NCBI GenBank assembly: GCA_015207585.1
Contig: JADEWQ010000021.1
Span: 1 to 60,842, forward strand
Direction: 5' to 3'
From: Pleurocapsales cyanobacterium LEGE 06147
GTDB lineage: Bacteria > Cyanobacteriota > Cyanobacteriia > Cyanobacteriales > Xenococcaceae
Length of the DNA: 60,842 nt
The first letter of the stretch is position 1; every line of letters begins with the position of its first letter. Below the pieces are notes generated by a model, which saw only the letters and a list, made by a program, of their open reading frames with translations, had not been told where the DNA came from and did no database searches. Of this stretch, positions 17,432-25,420 are shown piece after piece. The position numbers and the translations under genes are program-made.

Positions 17432-19000
17432 ATGAACCAACGGATTCTTTATGTTCGTCTTCCCTGTAACCCAATTTTTCCCATTGGTGTTGTTTATCTA
17501 GCAGATCTCGTTCATAAACTTTTTCCCACAGTAAAACAAAAAATATTCGACTTGGGAACGATACCGCCGTTAGACTTCAATCAAGCCTTAGATCGCTGTA
17601 TCGACCAATTCAAACCGACTTTAGTCGTCTTTTCTTGGCGAGATATTCAAATCTATGCACCAGTAGGTGGTAGAGGAGGAAACCCCCTCCAAAACGCTTT
17701 TGAATTTTACTATGCTAAAAATCCTTTGGTCAGACTAAGAGGGGCTTTAGGAGGATTTAAAGTAGCTACAGCTTACTACGGTGAATTAGGGCGCAATCTA
17801 GGACTCATTCGTCGAGGACTCAAAAGAGCGCGTAGATATTACCCAACAGTTCGGCTCGTTGTTGGTGGCGGTGCAGTTAGTGTTTTCTACGAACAATTAA
17901 AACACAAATTGCCTAAAGGAACGATTGTTTCTGTAGGAGAAGGGGAAGTATTACTAGAAAGACTGCTCAGAGGTCAAGATTTTAGCGATCAGCGTTGTTA
18001 TGTAGTGGGAGAAACTGAACCGAGAAAACGCTTGATCCACGAAAACCCCACTCCCATTGAAAAAACTGCCTGTAACTACAATTACATCCAGAGTATATGG
18101 TCGGAATTTGATTACTATCTTCAAGAAAACGATTTTTATATCGGCGTACAGACTAAACGAGGTTGTCCTCATAATTGCTGCTACTGCGTTTATACGGTTG
18201 TAGAAGGAAAACAGGTAAGAATTAACCCAGCTGACGAAGTAGTAGAGGAAATGCGTCAACTCTACGATAGAGGCATTCGTAACTTCTGGTTTACCGATGC
18301 ACAGTTTATTCCTGCCCGGAGATTTATTCCCGATGCGGTGGAACTGTTGCAGAAAATCCTTGAGGCTGGTATGAAAGATATTCATTGGGCTGCTTATATT
18401 CGTGCCGATAACCTCACTCCCGAATTGTGCGACTTAATGGTTAAAACGGGAATGAACTATTTTGAAATCGGAATCACCAGCGGTTCTCAAGAATTAGTTC
18501 GGAAAATGCGGATGGGTTACAATCTCCGCACGGTATTACAAAACTGTCGTGATTTAAAAGAGGCTGGATTTCAGGATCTCGTTTCTGTTAACTACTCTTT
18601 TAACGTTATCGATGAAACCTACGACACGATTCGGCAAACCATTGCTTATCACCGAGAACTAGAGTGTATTTTTGGCGCGGATAAAGTAGAACCAGCGATT
18701 TTCTTTATTGGCTTGCAGCCCCATACGCACTTAGAGGAGTATGCCTTTAAAAATAATATCCTCAAACCAGGATATAACCCCATGAGCTTGATGCCGTGGA
18801 CTGCTAAAAAACTGCTTTGGAATCCCGAACCTCTGGGTTCATTTTTTGGTGAAGTTTGTCTCCAAGCTTGGCAACAAAACCCCAATGACTTTGGACGAGA
18901 AGTAATGAAAATTTTGGAAGAAAAGCTTGGTTGCGCTCCTTTGGAAGAAGCCTTGACTGCTCCTATAGAGAGCAAAAATAAAGAATTGGTTACAGCGTAG
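17432..19000 (+). CDS. B12-binding-type radical SAM protein
   Basis: A 522-residue radical SAM enzyme. The N-terminal 220 residues resemble a B12-binding-like domain (PIFPIGVVYLADLV, VRLVVGGGAVSVFYE, VSVGEGEVLLERLL), though a DxHxxG cobalamin ligand motif is not evident. The [4Fe-4S] site is CPHNCCYC in KRGCPHNCCYCVYT, a canonical CxxxCxxC. Typical barrel strands follow (GIRNFWFTDAQFIPARRFIP, NYFEIGITSGSQELVRKMRMGY). I recall a cyanobacterial family annotated as photosystem II high-light acclimation radical SAM protein that this resembles, but I cannot confirm it here. The reaction is unknown. It is read singly, 185 bases before the DICT-HD gene. Confidence 0.8.
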   Translation: MNQRILYVRLPCNPIFPIGVVYLADLVHKLFPTVKQKIFDLGTIPPLDFNQALDRCIDQFKPTLVVFSWRDIQIYAPVGGRGGNPLQNAFEFYYAKNPLVRLRGALGGFKVATAYYGELGRNLGLIRRGLKRARRYYPTVRLVVGGGAVSVFYEQLKHKLPKGTIVSVGEGEVLLERLLRGQDFSDQRCYVVGETEPRKRLIHENPTPIEKTACNYNYIQSIWSEFDYYLQENDFYIGVQTKRGCPHNCCYCVYTVVEGKQVRINPADEVVEEMRQLYDRGIRNFWFTDAQFIPARRFIPDAVELLQKILEAGMKDIHWAAYIRADNLTPELCDLMVKTGMNYFEIGITSGSQELVRKMRMGYNLRTVLQNCRDLKEAGFQDLVSVNYSFNVIDETYDTIRQTIAYHRELECIFGADKVEPAIFFIGLQPHTHLEEYAFKNNILKPGYNPMSLMPWTAKKLLWNPEPLGSFFGEVCLQAWQQNPNDFGREVMKILEEKLGCAPLEEALTAPIESKNKELVTA

Positions 19001-19048
19001 TATATATATAGTCATTCTCACTTGACTGAAATACACACAAAGTTCAGA

Positions 19049-19064
19049 GCGAACGGCCGTTCGC
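19049..19064. repeat. Perfect 16-base palindrome
   Basis: GCGAACGGCCGTTCGC lies between the radical SAM and DICT-HD genes. GGCGAACGGCCGTTCGCC-like palindromes occur repeatedly between genes in cyanobacteria. There is no T-tract next to it, so it is not a classic terminator. Confidence 0.65.
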
Positions 19065-19185
19065 CCATACAAACTAAGCCCAAGCCCTGAAGAAGTGAAG
19101 GGGACAGCTAATGTGTTCAAAAAAGAAAATAGTTTTTAAGGCGCGAACTGCAAACCATTTAATCATCCCTCGCTAATTGTTAAAT

Positions 19186-20565
19186 ATGCTGGAAGGCTCG
19201 ATTTTACAAAAACTAGGAACCGCCCATCGTCAGAGTAAAAAACCGCTCAATTTGGGAGTTTATTACAAAAATACTCTAGTAGCTCTCTGTCACGCTTTGG
19301 AGGACTTTATTTTAGAATCTGAAAGTCCTCCGTTGATGATTAGTGCCTTCCAGCGAGGAAAATGGTATCTGCAAGAAGCAGAACGTTATGAAGAGATAGC
19401 CGAAAAAGCCCTTCAGATCGCGATTATGGCTGCACCAGATACGGGTTTTGAATCTCATGGCACCAATCAAAAGAAAAATGTCGCTTTGGTAAGTTTAAAG
19501 CCTGAAGATCCCGTAGCGCAGGAGTGGCACTTGATGATTTTATCGCCAACCTATACGGCAATGGTTTTATGTCAAGAACTATCGGAAGCCGATTATGGTG
19601 TTGGAGGTAAACCCAAAGAAGATCTAGAAAGAAAATTCTATGGTTTATGGACTTTTGAGCCGGAATTAGTTAGAGAAGCAGTAGAATTGGCGATCGCCCA
19701 CATAGCTAATTATGACCCAGAGTTAGCCAAGACTCTTACCGCCAAAGTAGAGAACATGACTGCAGAATTTGGGTCCCAGCAACGGGACGATCTCGGTGCA
19801 GTCGTCTCGCGAGTAGTTGATTATCTCCAAACTTGTCAGCAAAATCTTCATCAACCAGAACGAGCATCTACTTTGTCTTTATTTCAAGCGTTAGACGATA
19901 ATATTGTTTCCAATGAAATGCAGGCATTTTTACGTATGGCACAGCTAATCGACCGAACCGATGTCAGTAACCCGATGGCGGCATCGGAAGTAGCCTCCCT
20001 TGCCGAAGCGATGGGACAACTATTAGATTTACCTGCTTGGCAAATAAAACGCTTGCGTCTGGCTGGATTATTGCATCGGCTTGCATTTCCAAAAACTGCC
20101 AAACCAGAGGTAAAACAGTCTCCTGCCCAACAGCAAGTCTTAGAGCAGCAACAAAAGTTACCCAAAGCATCAGTATTGCGTATTATGCCTCAGCTAGAAG
20201 CGATCGCCAACATTATTGCTCATCAGACCGAATTGTGGGACGGTTCTGGTGCTCCCGATGGTCTAGCTTACGATAGCATTCCGTTAGAATCGAGGATTAT
20301 CCGCTTGGTTGCCGATTTTCAAGATAAAGTAACTCGATATAGTCAAGCAGAATCCGAGACTCCCTCTCTCACTCAAGCTTTGACAGATTGTCAAGAAGGT
20401 TCGGGACAAATCTACGATCCCAAATTAGTCGAAGCATTAAACTTACTGGTAATGGGCATGCAGCAAGGTATGAGCCTTCAAGCCTATCAACCGAAGATTG
20501 CTGCGGGAATGTGGCTGCTCGATCTAGAGCCTGTAGAAGAAAATCAACCTGTAATTGATAATTGA
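19186..20565 (+). CDS. DICT sensory domain plus HD-type domain protein
   Basis: About 459 residues from the ATG at 19186; the frame opens with a TTG nine bases earlier, but MLEGSILQKL is the usual family start. Residues 1-170 form a DICT domain (LNLGVYYKNTLVALCHALEDF, SPTYTAMVLCQELS), an accessory sensor named from diguanylate cyclases and two-component proteins and often linked to light signalling. Residues about 225-450 resemble an HD-GYP-like helical domain (LAGLLHRLAFP, HQTELWDGSGAPDGLAY, IPLESRIIRLVADF). The N-terminal HD doublet is not intact here, so phosphodiesterase activity on c-di-GMP is doubtful. A tract of STRR-like AATTGAT repeats follows the stop. Confidence 0.75.
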   Translation: MLEGSILQKLGTAHRQSKKPLNLGVYYKNTLVALCHALEDFILESESPPLMISAFQRGKWYLQEAERYEEIAEKALQIAIMAAPDTGFESHGTNQKKNVALVSLKPEDPVAQEWHLMILSPTYTAMVLCQELSEADYGVGGKPKEDLERKFYGLWTFEPELVREAVELAIAHIANYDPELAKTLTAKVENMTAEFGSQQRDDLGAVVSRVVDYLQTCQQNLHQPERASTLSLFQALDDNIVSNEMQAFLRMAQLIDRTDVSNPMAASEVASLAEAMGQLLDLPAWQIKRLRLAGLLHRLAFPKTAKPEVKQSPAQQQVLEQQQKLPKASVLRIMPQLEAIANIIAHQTELWDGSGAPDGLAYDSIPLESRIIRLVADFQDKVTRYSQAESETPSLTQALTDCQEGSGQIYDPKLVEALNLLVMGMQQGMSLQAYQPKIAAGMWLLDLEPVEENQPVIDN

Positions 20566-20742
20566 TAATTGAGAATTGATAATTATGAATTATCCATTGA
20601 CTTTATGATTCCTAATTTTTAACTTATAACTTATCCCTTTGGTCTCAATCCTCCTCTTCTATTAAGTGGAGAACAGTTAAGGAGGGGTCTAAATCCCATC
20701 CCTTTTTAAACTACCTTCTGCCCTCTGCCTTCTGCCTTATTT
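20550..20742. repeat. STRR-type heptanucleotide tracts
   Basis: ATTGATA-type repeats run at about 20550-20595 and start inside the last codons of the DICT-HD gene. CTTCTGC/CCTCTGC repeats lie at about 20715-20740. Between them a CCTCCT...AGGAGG inverted pair (about 20650-20685) could form a hairpin. These tracts separate the DICT-HD and pentapeptide-repeat genes. Confidence 0.55.
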
Positions 20743-20762
20743 AACTTTTGACTTTTATTCTA

Positions 20763-21410
20763 ATGACCAAAATAGAAATAATTCGCGCGGGACAAGAAAA
20801 ACATTTTCCAGGTGTAGATTTAGAAGACGAAGATCTTTCTGATTGTCAGTTAGAACAAATTAATCTAGCCGGCGCTAATTTAGTAGGTACAGACTTTTCT
20901 CGCTCTAATCTTAAGGGAGCGAGATTAGATGGAGCTAATCTTTTGGGTGCCCAGCTCAATCTAGCGGATGTTAGGGCCAATCTCGTAGGTGCTAACTTGA
21001 TGCAAGCAGACTTAAGTAATGCTGACTTACGAGGAAGTAATCTTCGTGGGGTTAATTTAATGGGGGCTAAACTAGTTCGAGCATCATTAGCAGGAGCTTT
21101 TTTGAGCGGTGCAAATCTAACAGGAGTGAACCTCGAAGGCGTCGATCTGCGCGGTACTGACCTGAGAGGTGTAAATTTGAACAGTGCTAATCTCAAAGGA
21201 GCTAATCTAGCTCAAGCCGATCTCCAAGGTGCTAACTTAAGCGAAGCTAATTTAGAAGAAGCAGATTTAAGAGGAGCAAATTTGGCTGGAGCCAATTTAG
21301 CCGGAGCGAATTTACTCTGTGCCGAACTAGAGAGAGCTAACATAGTCGGCATTACCCTAGACCGAAGAGTCTGTTTGTTGGGTACTTCTCTATCCAAAAC
21401 AGCCTCATAA
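20763..21410 (+). CDS. Pentapeptide-repeat protein
   Basis: About 215 residues from the ATG at 20763; a TTG five codons upstream also opens the frame, but MTKIEIIRAGQEK reads better as a start. Residues 25-205 are almost unbroken A(D/N)LxX pentapeptides (ANLVGTDFSRSNLKGARLDG, ADLRGSNLRGVNLMGA), about 35 units. They would fold as a right-handed square beta-helix about 9 coils long. No signal peptide or membrane segment is present, so it should be cytoplasmic. The family is very abundant in cyanobacteria, mostly of unknown role; some relatives mimic DNA and bind gyrase, but nothing here indicates that. Confidence 0.9.
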   Translation: MTKIEIIRAGQEKHFPGVDLEDEDLSDCQLEQINLAGANLVGTDFSRSNLKGARLDGANLLGAQLNLADVRANLVGANLMQADLSNADLRGSNLRGVNLMGAKLVRASLAGAFLSGANLTGVNLEGVDLRGTDLRGVNLNSANLKGANLAQADLQGANLSEANLEEADLRGANLAGANLAGANLLCAELERANIVGITLDRRVCLLGTSLSKTAS

Positions 21411-21412
21411 AA

Positions 21413-21450
21413 TTTTCATTTGGAAACCCATGCGAAACACGCCGTGGAAC
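21413..21450. repeat. Diverged intergenic repeat, copy 1
   Basis: The core GGAAACCCATGCGAAACACG recurs as GGAAACCCGCGCGAAACAGG at 22453, both set in TTT-rich leaders and followed by CCGTGG/CTGTGG. The two copies flank the RCK-domain gene. Confidence 0.45.
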
Positions 21451-21530
21451 GCAGCACTGTTTCATTCTAGAGTTAAAAGATGAATCTTTCCCCAATAAAA
21501 ACTGAATTCTTAGTGCCAGCAACTTTGCTT

Positions 21531-21550
21531 GGGAGGAAAACAAAACCTTG
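21531..21550 (+). promoter_or_regulatory. Ribosome-binding site supporting a TTG start
   Basis: GGGAGG lies 11-12 bases before the TTG at 21548. No ATG in this frame lies before the first conserved residues, so this site decides the start of the RCK-domain membrane protein. Confidence 0.5.
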
Positions 21551-22345
21551 GCTGCCCTTGCTTCAGTATTAATTGTACTGACCTTATCCTTACTAATTAA
21601 TCGTATTGCCACGATAGCATTAACTCTTACTGGCTTATCCCTTGAAGCAGCAAGCTTTCAGGCCCGTTCGGCATTCACGGGTGTAGGTTTTACTACGAAT
21701 GAGGCAGAGCAAATTGTTACTCATCCCGTACGACGACGAATTATTATGTTGTTAATGTTACTTGGCAATGCTGGAGTAGTGACGGCGATTTCCTCGTTGT
21801 TACTGACATTTATTACTGCGGTCGGTCCGAGGGAATGGCTACTGCGCCTGCTGATATTAGGGATTGGTCTTTTTATCTTATGGTTTCTAGCTCGCAGTAG
21901 ATGGATTAACCGTTACCTATCACGGCTAGTTTGCTGGGCATTGCGACGCTGGACTCGTCTTGATGTCCGCGATTACACCAGTCTGCTCCATCTCTCTGGC
22001 GAATATACCGTAACAGAGCTAGAAGTGCAACCTAACGATTGGCTGGCGAATCGACAGTTGAATGATTTGAATTTAAGACAAGAAGGGATCGTAGTACTGG
22101 GAATTCATCGAGCTAATGGTCGCTATGTCGGCGCACCGAAAGGAAATACTTGGATTCGTCCTTACGATAATCTGATCTTATATGGCAAGTTAGCTTTGCT
22201 AGATAAATTAGACCAACGCAGTGCCGATTTGGCTGGCGAACAAGCTCACCGCGAGGCAGTTGCCGAACAGAAACGGATGCTAGCAAAACAGGATAGGGAA
22301 GAGGCAAGAGATGAGGCAAAACAGAGGCAAAAAGGCAGCTATTGA
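21548..22345 (+). CDS. Membrane protein with TrkA-C (RCK_C) domain
   Basis: A 265-residue protein from a TTG start supported by a GGGAGG motif. Two to three membrane helices (about 3-23, 60-83, 90-111) surround the conserved motif RSAFTGVGFTTNEAE, a family signature between helices. Residues about 145-220 form a TrkA-C/RCK_C domain (YTVTELEVQPNDWLANRQLN, LGIHRANGRYVGAPKGNTWI), which binds small ligands in K+ channels and transporters. A charged coiled-coil tail (EQKRMLAKQDREEARDEAKQ) ends it. A role in ion homeostasis or membrane signalling is inferred; it lacks the pore of a K+ channel. Diverged repeats flank it on both sides. Confidence 0.7.
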   Translation: MAALASVLIVLTLSLLINRIATIALTLTGLSLEAASFQARSAFTGVGFTTNEAEQIVTHPVRRRIIMLLMLLGNAGVVTAISSLLLTFITAVGPREWLLRLLILGIGLFILWFLARSRWINRYLSRLVCWALRRWTRLDVRDYTSLLHLSGEYTVTELEVQPNDWLANRQLNDLNLRQEGIVVLGIHRANGRYVGAPKGNTWIRPYDNLILYGKLALLDKLDQRSADLAGEQAHREAVAEQKRMLAKQDREEARDEAKQRQKGSY

Positions 22346-22444
22346 GTTTAAGTGAATTTTGTAATTTGTTTCCCTTGACGGCGATCGCCTTTTCATCTTC
22401 TTCCATTTCGGGGATGAATTACTCGGCAAAAAGAATTTATTCAT

Positions 22445-22480
22445 TTTCTTTTGGAAACCCGCGCGAAACAGGCTGTGGGT
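22445..22480. repeat. Diverged intergenic repeat, copy 2
   Basis: GGAAACCCGCGCGAAACAGG with surrounding bases matches copy 1 at about 21413-21450. Both are in the same orientation, about 1 kb apart. Its position argues that the start of the next gene lies downstream of it. Confidence 0.45.
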
Positions 22481-22518
22481 TGCTTACAATTAAGTTTAAA
22501 ATTTTTTCTTGTCAATCA

Positions 22519-23175
22519 ATGCAATTTGCTTCTTTTTATCCTTTTCTATATCAAATCTTAAAACCAGCTTTCCCGAATTGTCTTTGGAGTGGTGCGCTCG
22601 ACAAAAAAGCGATCGCACTTACTTTTGATGATGGCCCGCATCCAGATTATACGCTTCCTCTGTTAAAGATTTTAGAACGCTATCAAATTAGTGCCAGCTT
22701 TTTTTTTCTTGGTGTTTGTGTCGAACGCAATCCTAGTTTGGCTAGAGAAGTTAAAGAAAGAGGACACTGGGTTGGTTTACACGGCTATGACCATCGTTCT
22801 TTTCCTTTATTAACTCCAGTAGAGCTAAAAACAAGTCTTCTTAGAACACAAAATGCTATTGCTGCAGCTTGCCAGCTCAATCCCGAGCAAATTCGTGATG
22901 TTCGACCTCCTAATGGTCTCTTTACACCGAAAATTTTAACTCTTTTACATCAATGGAATTATCGTCCGGTTATGTGGAGTGTCGTTCCAGAAGATTGGGT
23001 ATCTCCGGGAATTTCTGTCGTCGCTCAAAGAGTTTTGCAGCAAGTAACTAATGGCTCTCTAATTGTTTTACATGATGGCTACTGCGGTGGTCGAGACGTG
23101 GCACAGATTGTCGATTATTTGGTTCCTCGATTACAACAGCAAGGCTATTATTTCGTAACTGTCGATTCGTTTTAG
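22519..23175 (+). CDS. Polysaccharide deacetylase (NodB homology domain)
   Basis: About 218 residues from the ATG at 22519 (MQFASFYPFLYQILKPAF). The open frame extends 59 codons further up, through a repeat, and that part is not family-like. The carbohydrate esterase family 4 core is complete: ALTFDDGPHPDY gives the catalytic Asp-Asp, LHGYDHRSFPL the metal-binding HxxxH, VRPPNGLFTPK the RPP motif, and SLIVLHDG the final His. Such enzymes remove acetyl groups from N-acetylglucosamine in peptidoglycan or other glycans. There is no clear signal peptide, though the N-terminal hydrophobic stretch may anchor it. It is not in a polysaccharide operon; rpoD follows 430 bases later. Confidence 0.87.
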   Translation: MQFASFYPFLYQILKPAFPNCLWSGALDKKAIALTFDDGPHPDYTLPLLKILERYQISASFFFLGVCVERNPSLAREVKERGHWVGLHGYDHRSFPLLTPVELKTSLLRTQNAIAAACQLNPEQIRDVRPPNGLFTPKILTLLHQWNYRPVMWSVVPEDWVSPGISVVAQRVLQQVTNGSLIVLHDGYCGGRDVAQIVDYLVPRLQQQGYYFVTVDSF

Positions 23176-23607
23176 TACACGGGTATTCAAAAGAAATTTT
23201 TGACACTCAGTACTTCAAACTATCTCAGCAAAATATTAAACATAAATTTACAGATGCCATTTTTCGTTAAATTGCTTACAATGCCATAGAGGAATACACT
23301 AAAGTCAACTTGAATATTTCTTTACACGTTTCATGCATAAAAAGAATAACTCCTGCAAAATCTTTACCAAACTAGGTATAAACGAGGCTAAGATCGGAAA
23401 GAATTCTTTAATTGCTAGTCAATAATACTCACGATTAGCTAACTTAGTTTCATCAAAACTAAGTTAACCTAAGAACAGTTTGCGTATTTACCACTAAACC
23501 AAGTGGCAGTCTATATAAATGGACGAACCAGATAAACCAAATGAAAGTCCATGACCAAAACTAAGAGCTGACAATATTTCTTACTGAAGGAGCAAGAGGA
23601 AAACGGC
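23176..23607 (+). other. Long leader region of rpoD
   Basis: This 432-base region precedes rpoD. It contains a perfect 10-base-arm hairpin AACTTAGTTT/AAACTAAGTT (23441-23465) and a smaller CCACT/AGTGG hairpin (23491-23506). Candidate promoter hexamers are TTGCTT (about 23272) and TACACT 17 bases later. A long untranslated leader is plausible but not proven. Confidence 0.4.
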
Positions 23608-24729
23608 ATGACGCAGGCTAATGAAGTACTTGCAACTCTTACCCGTCCAAATAACGAATGGGAACTTCTAATTGAAGAAGATAGCGAGCAACTCGAAGAT
23701 CGATTAACCATAGAAGAATCAGCTAATAGCAAAGCTAAAAAGCTGACAGCTACTCGTCGTCGAGAGCAGGGTAAAAAAAAGCCTTATACAGAAGACTCTA
23801 TTCGGATTTATTTACAAGAAATTGGTCGAATTAGATTATTGCGGGCAGAAGAAGAAATAGAACTTGCCCGCAAAATTGCAGATTTACTTGAATTAGAACG
23901 AATTCGGGAAAGATTAGAGCAACGTCTAGAAAAAATTCCTAGCGATGCAGAGTGGGCAGCAGAAGTGGGCATGGCTATACCTCAGTTTCGCCGTCGTTTG
24001 TTTCTGGGCAGACGAGCTAAAGACAAAATGGTACAGTCCAACCTGCGTTTGGTAGTTTCTATCGCTAAAAAATATATGAATCGGGGTTTATCCTTTCAAG
24101 ATTTAATTCAGGAAGGTTCTCTCGGTTTAATTAGGGCAGCAGAGAAATTCGACCACGAAAAAGGTTATAAATTCTCTACCTATGCTACTTGGTGGATCCG
24201 ACAGGCCATTACTCGGGCGATCGCCGATCAATCTCGAACTATCCGCCTGCCCGTTCATCTCTATGAAACCATATCTCGGATCAAGAAAACAACCAAACTT
24301 CTCTCCCAAGAAATGGGGCGCAAACCTACCGAGGAAGAAATTGCCACTCGCATGGAAATGACCATCGAGAAGCTGCGGTTTATTGCTAAATCTGCTCAAT
24401 TACCTATTTCTTTAGAAACTCCTATCGGTAAAGAAGAAGATTCGCGCTTGGGTGATTTCATCGAAGCTGACGGCGAAACTCCAGAAGATCAAGTTTCCAA
24501 AAGTTTACTGAGAGAAGACTTGGAAAATGTCCTCGATACTCTCAGCCCCCGCGAACGCGACGTTTTACGTTTGCGTTATGGCTTAGATGATGGTCGCATG
24601 AAGACTTTAGAAGAAATTGGTCAGATTTTTAATGTGACCCGGGAGCGCATTCGGCAAATTGAAGCTAAAGCTTTACGCAAGCTGCGTCATCCCAATCGCA
24701 ATAGTATCTTGAAAGAGTATATTCGTTAA
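23608..24729 (+). CDS. rpoD: Principal RNA polymerase sigma factor
   Basis: A 373-residue group 1 sigma-70 (RpoD1/SigA type of cyanobacteria). Region 1.2 is [21 protein letters not shown]; region 2 contains [20 protein letters not shown], the core-binding [20 protein letters not shown], and the -10-binding [20 protein letters not shown]; region 3 has [15 protein letters not shown]; region 4 has the -35-binding helix-turn-helix [20 protein letters not shown]. The acidic 60-residue N-terminus is short compared with E. coli, as usual in cyanobacteria. Near identity of regions 2-4 to the SigA consensus I recall favours group 1 over group 2. AAGGAG and GAGG precede the ATG. A strong terminator follows the gene. 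Confidence 0.93.
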   Translation: MTQANEVLATLTRPNNEWELLIEEDSEQLEDRLTIEESANSKAKKLTATRRREQGKKKPYTEDSIRIYLQEIGRIRLLRAEEEIELARKIADLLELERIRERLEQRLEKIPSDAEWAAEVGMAIPQFRRRLFLGRRAKDKMVQSNLRLVVSIAKKYMNRGLSFQDLIQEGSLGLIRAAEKFDHEKGYKFSTYATWWIRQAITRAIADQSRTIRLPVHLYETISRIKKTTKLLSQEMGRKPTEEEIATRMEMTIEKLRFIAKSAQLPISLETPIGKEEDSRLGDFIEADGETPEDQVSKSLLREDLENVLDTLSPRERDVLRLRYGLDDGRMKTLEEIGQIFNVTRERIRQIEAKALRKLRHPNRNSILKEYIR

Positions 24730-25178
24730 TTGTCTGTAGAAATGGGTAATCGTGAGTATATCGATTATCCAATTCAATTAAATTAAAGTGAAAAATAGTT
24801 AGCTCACTAAGACGCAAAGGCAGGAAAAAGTTGACTTTTTGCCTCAAAGTCTTAGTGTTTTATAATTTTAGGAGAACGTCAAAAGTTACCAAACATCGCC
24901 TTTAAACTTGTTGAATTGACTGGCAATTGCTACTATTTAACGAATTCCTCGCTACGCGCACCTGCGATGAGATAGCGAGGTCAGGGTCTATCCGTAACTG
25001 TGTGTCTCTATGTACTTTTTCAGAATAGCTAAGGGCGCACCTCCAGCAGACCTAATATATAGTGGTTTTCCCCACAAGCCTTTTCTACAAAATTTCACCA
25101 ATTCAGGAAATTCTTTTCTCCAAATTCTACTAGTAGCCGATTTTAGCGAACCTAGCAGTTGGAATAAATGTTGTTTGG
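24730..25178. other. Intergenic region after rpoD
   Basis: It holds the rpoD terminator and a CCTCGCTA/TAGCGAGG hairpin (24947-24980) with an inner CGC/GCG pair. A 63-codon open frame at 25010-25201 has no family features. A gene remnant begins near 25179. Confidence 0.45.
24805..24869 (+). terminator. Rho-independent terminator of rpoD
   Basis: Arms CACTAAGAC (24805-24813) and GTCTTAGTG (24849-24857) enclose an inner AAAAAGT/ACTTTTT stem with GGC/GCC pairs; TTTTATAATTTT follows. It starts about 75 bases after the rpoD stop. Confidence 0.8.
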
Positions 25179-25375
25179 ATGTATGTCTATCAATTAATTA
25201 AAACACCACTGAGATATGCTGATGATATTAGCCAGAGACAAACTTTAGCTGCTCGATTGCAAGTGCCCCTTTTCTTCAGCGACCAGAATTATGTCCCACT
25301 GTTGGTCGAATAGCCGAGTGGATTTTACAGGCTCAGTATCTCACTCAAACAGGCAATACTGATAAAAATGATTAA
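25179..25375 (+). pseudogene. Decayed coding remnant of unknown family
   Basis: Two overlapping frames together read like one protein C-terminus. The first, from ATG 25179, gives YQLIKTPLRYADDISQRQTL and then LAARLQVPL. The second continues as QRPELCPTVGRIAEWILQAQ, ending at the TAA at 25373-25375. The switch falls in the run CCCCTTTT near 25268, where loss of one base would join them. I do not recognise the family. The well-formed, charged and hydrophobic composition on both sides of the switch is the reason for calling it a remnant rather than noise. Confidence 0.35.
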
Positions 25376-25420
25376 GTTTTTTGCTTCTCTATGCGACGCT
25401 TTTTTAAAGCTAATTAAAAA

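Noticed and set aside
20550..20742. Possible CRISPR array
   Set aside because: The repeats are 7-base tandem units without spacers, typical STRR sequence.
22342..22518. N-terminal extension of the NodB deacetylase
   Set aside because: It crosses an intergenic repeat and is unlike family N-termini; the ATG at 22519 is preferred.
25010..25201. 63-codon plus-strand frame after rpoD
   Set aside because: It has no family features, and a more protein-like remnant in another frame overlaps its end.
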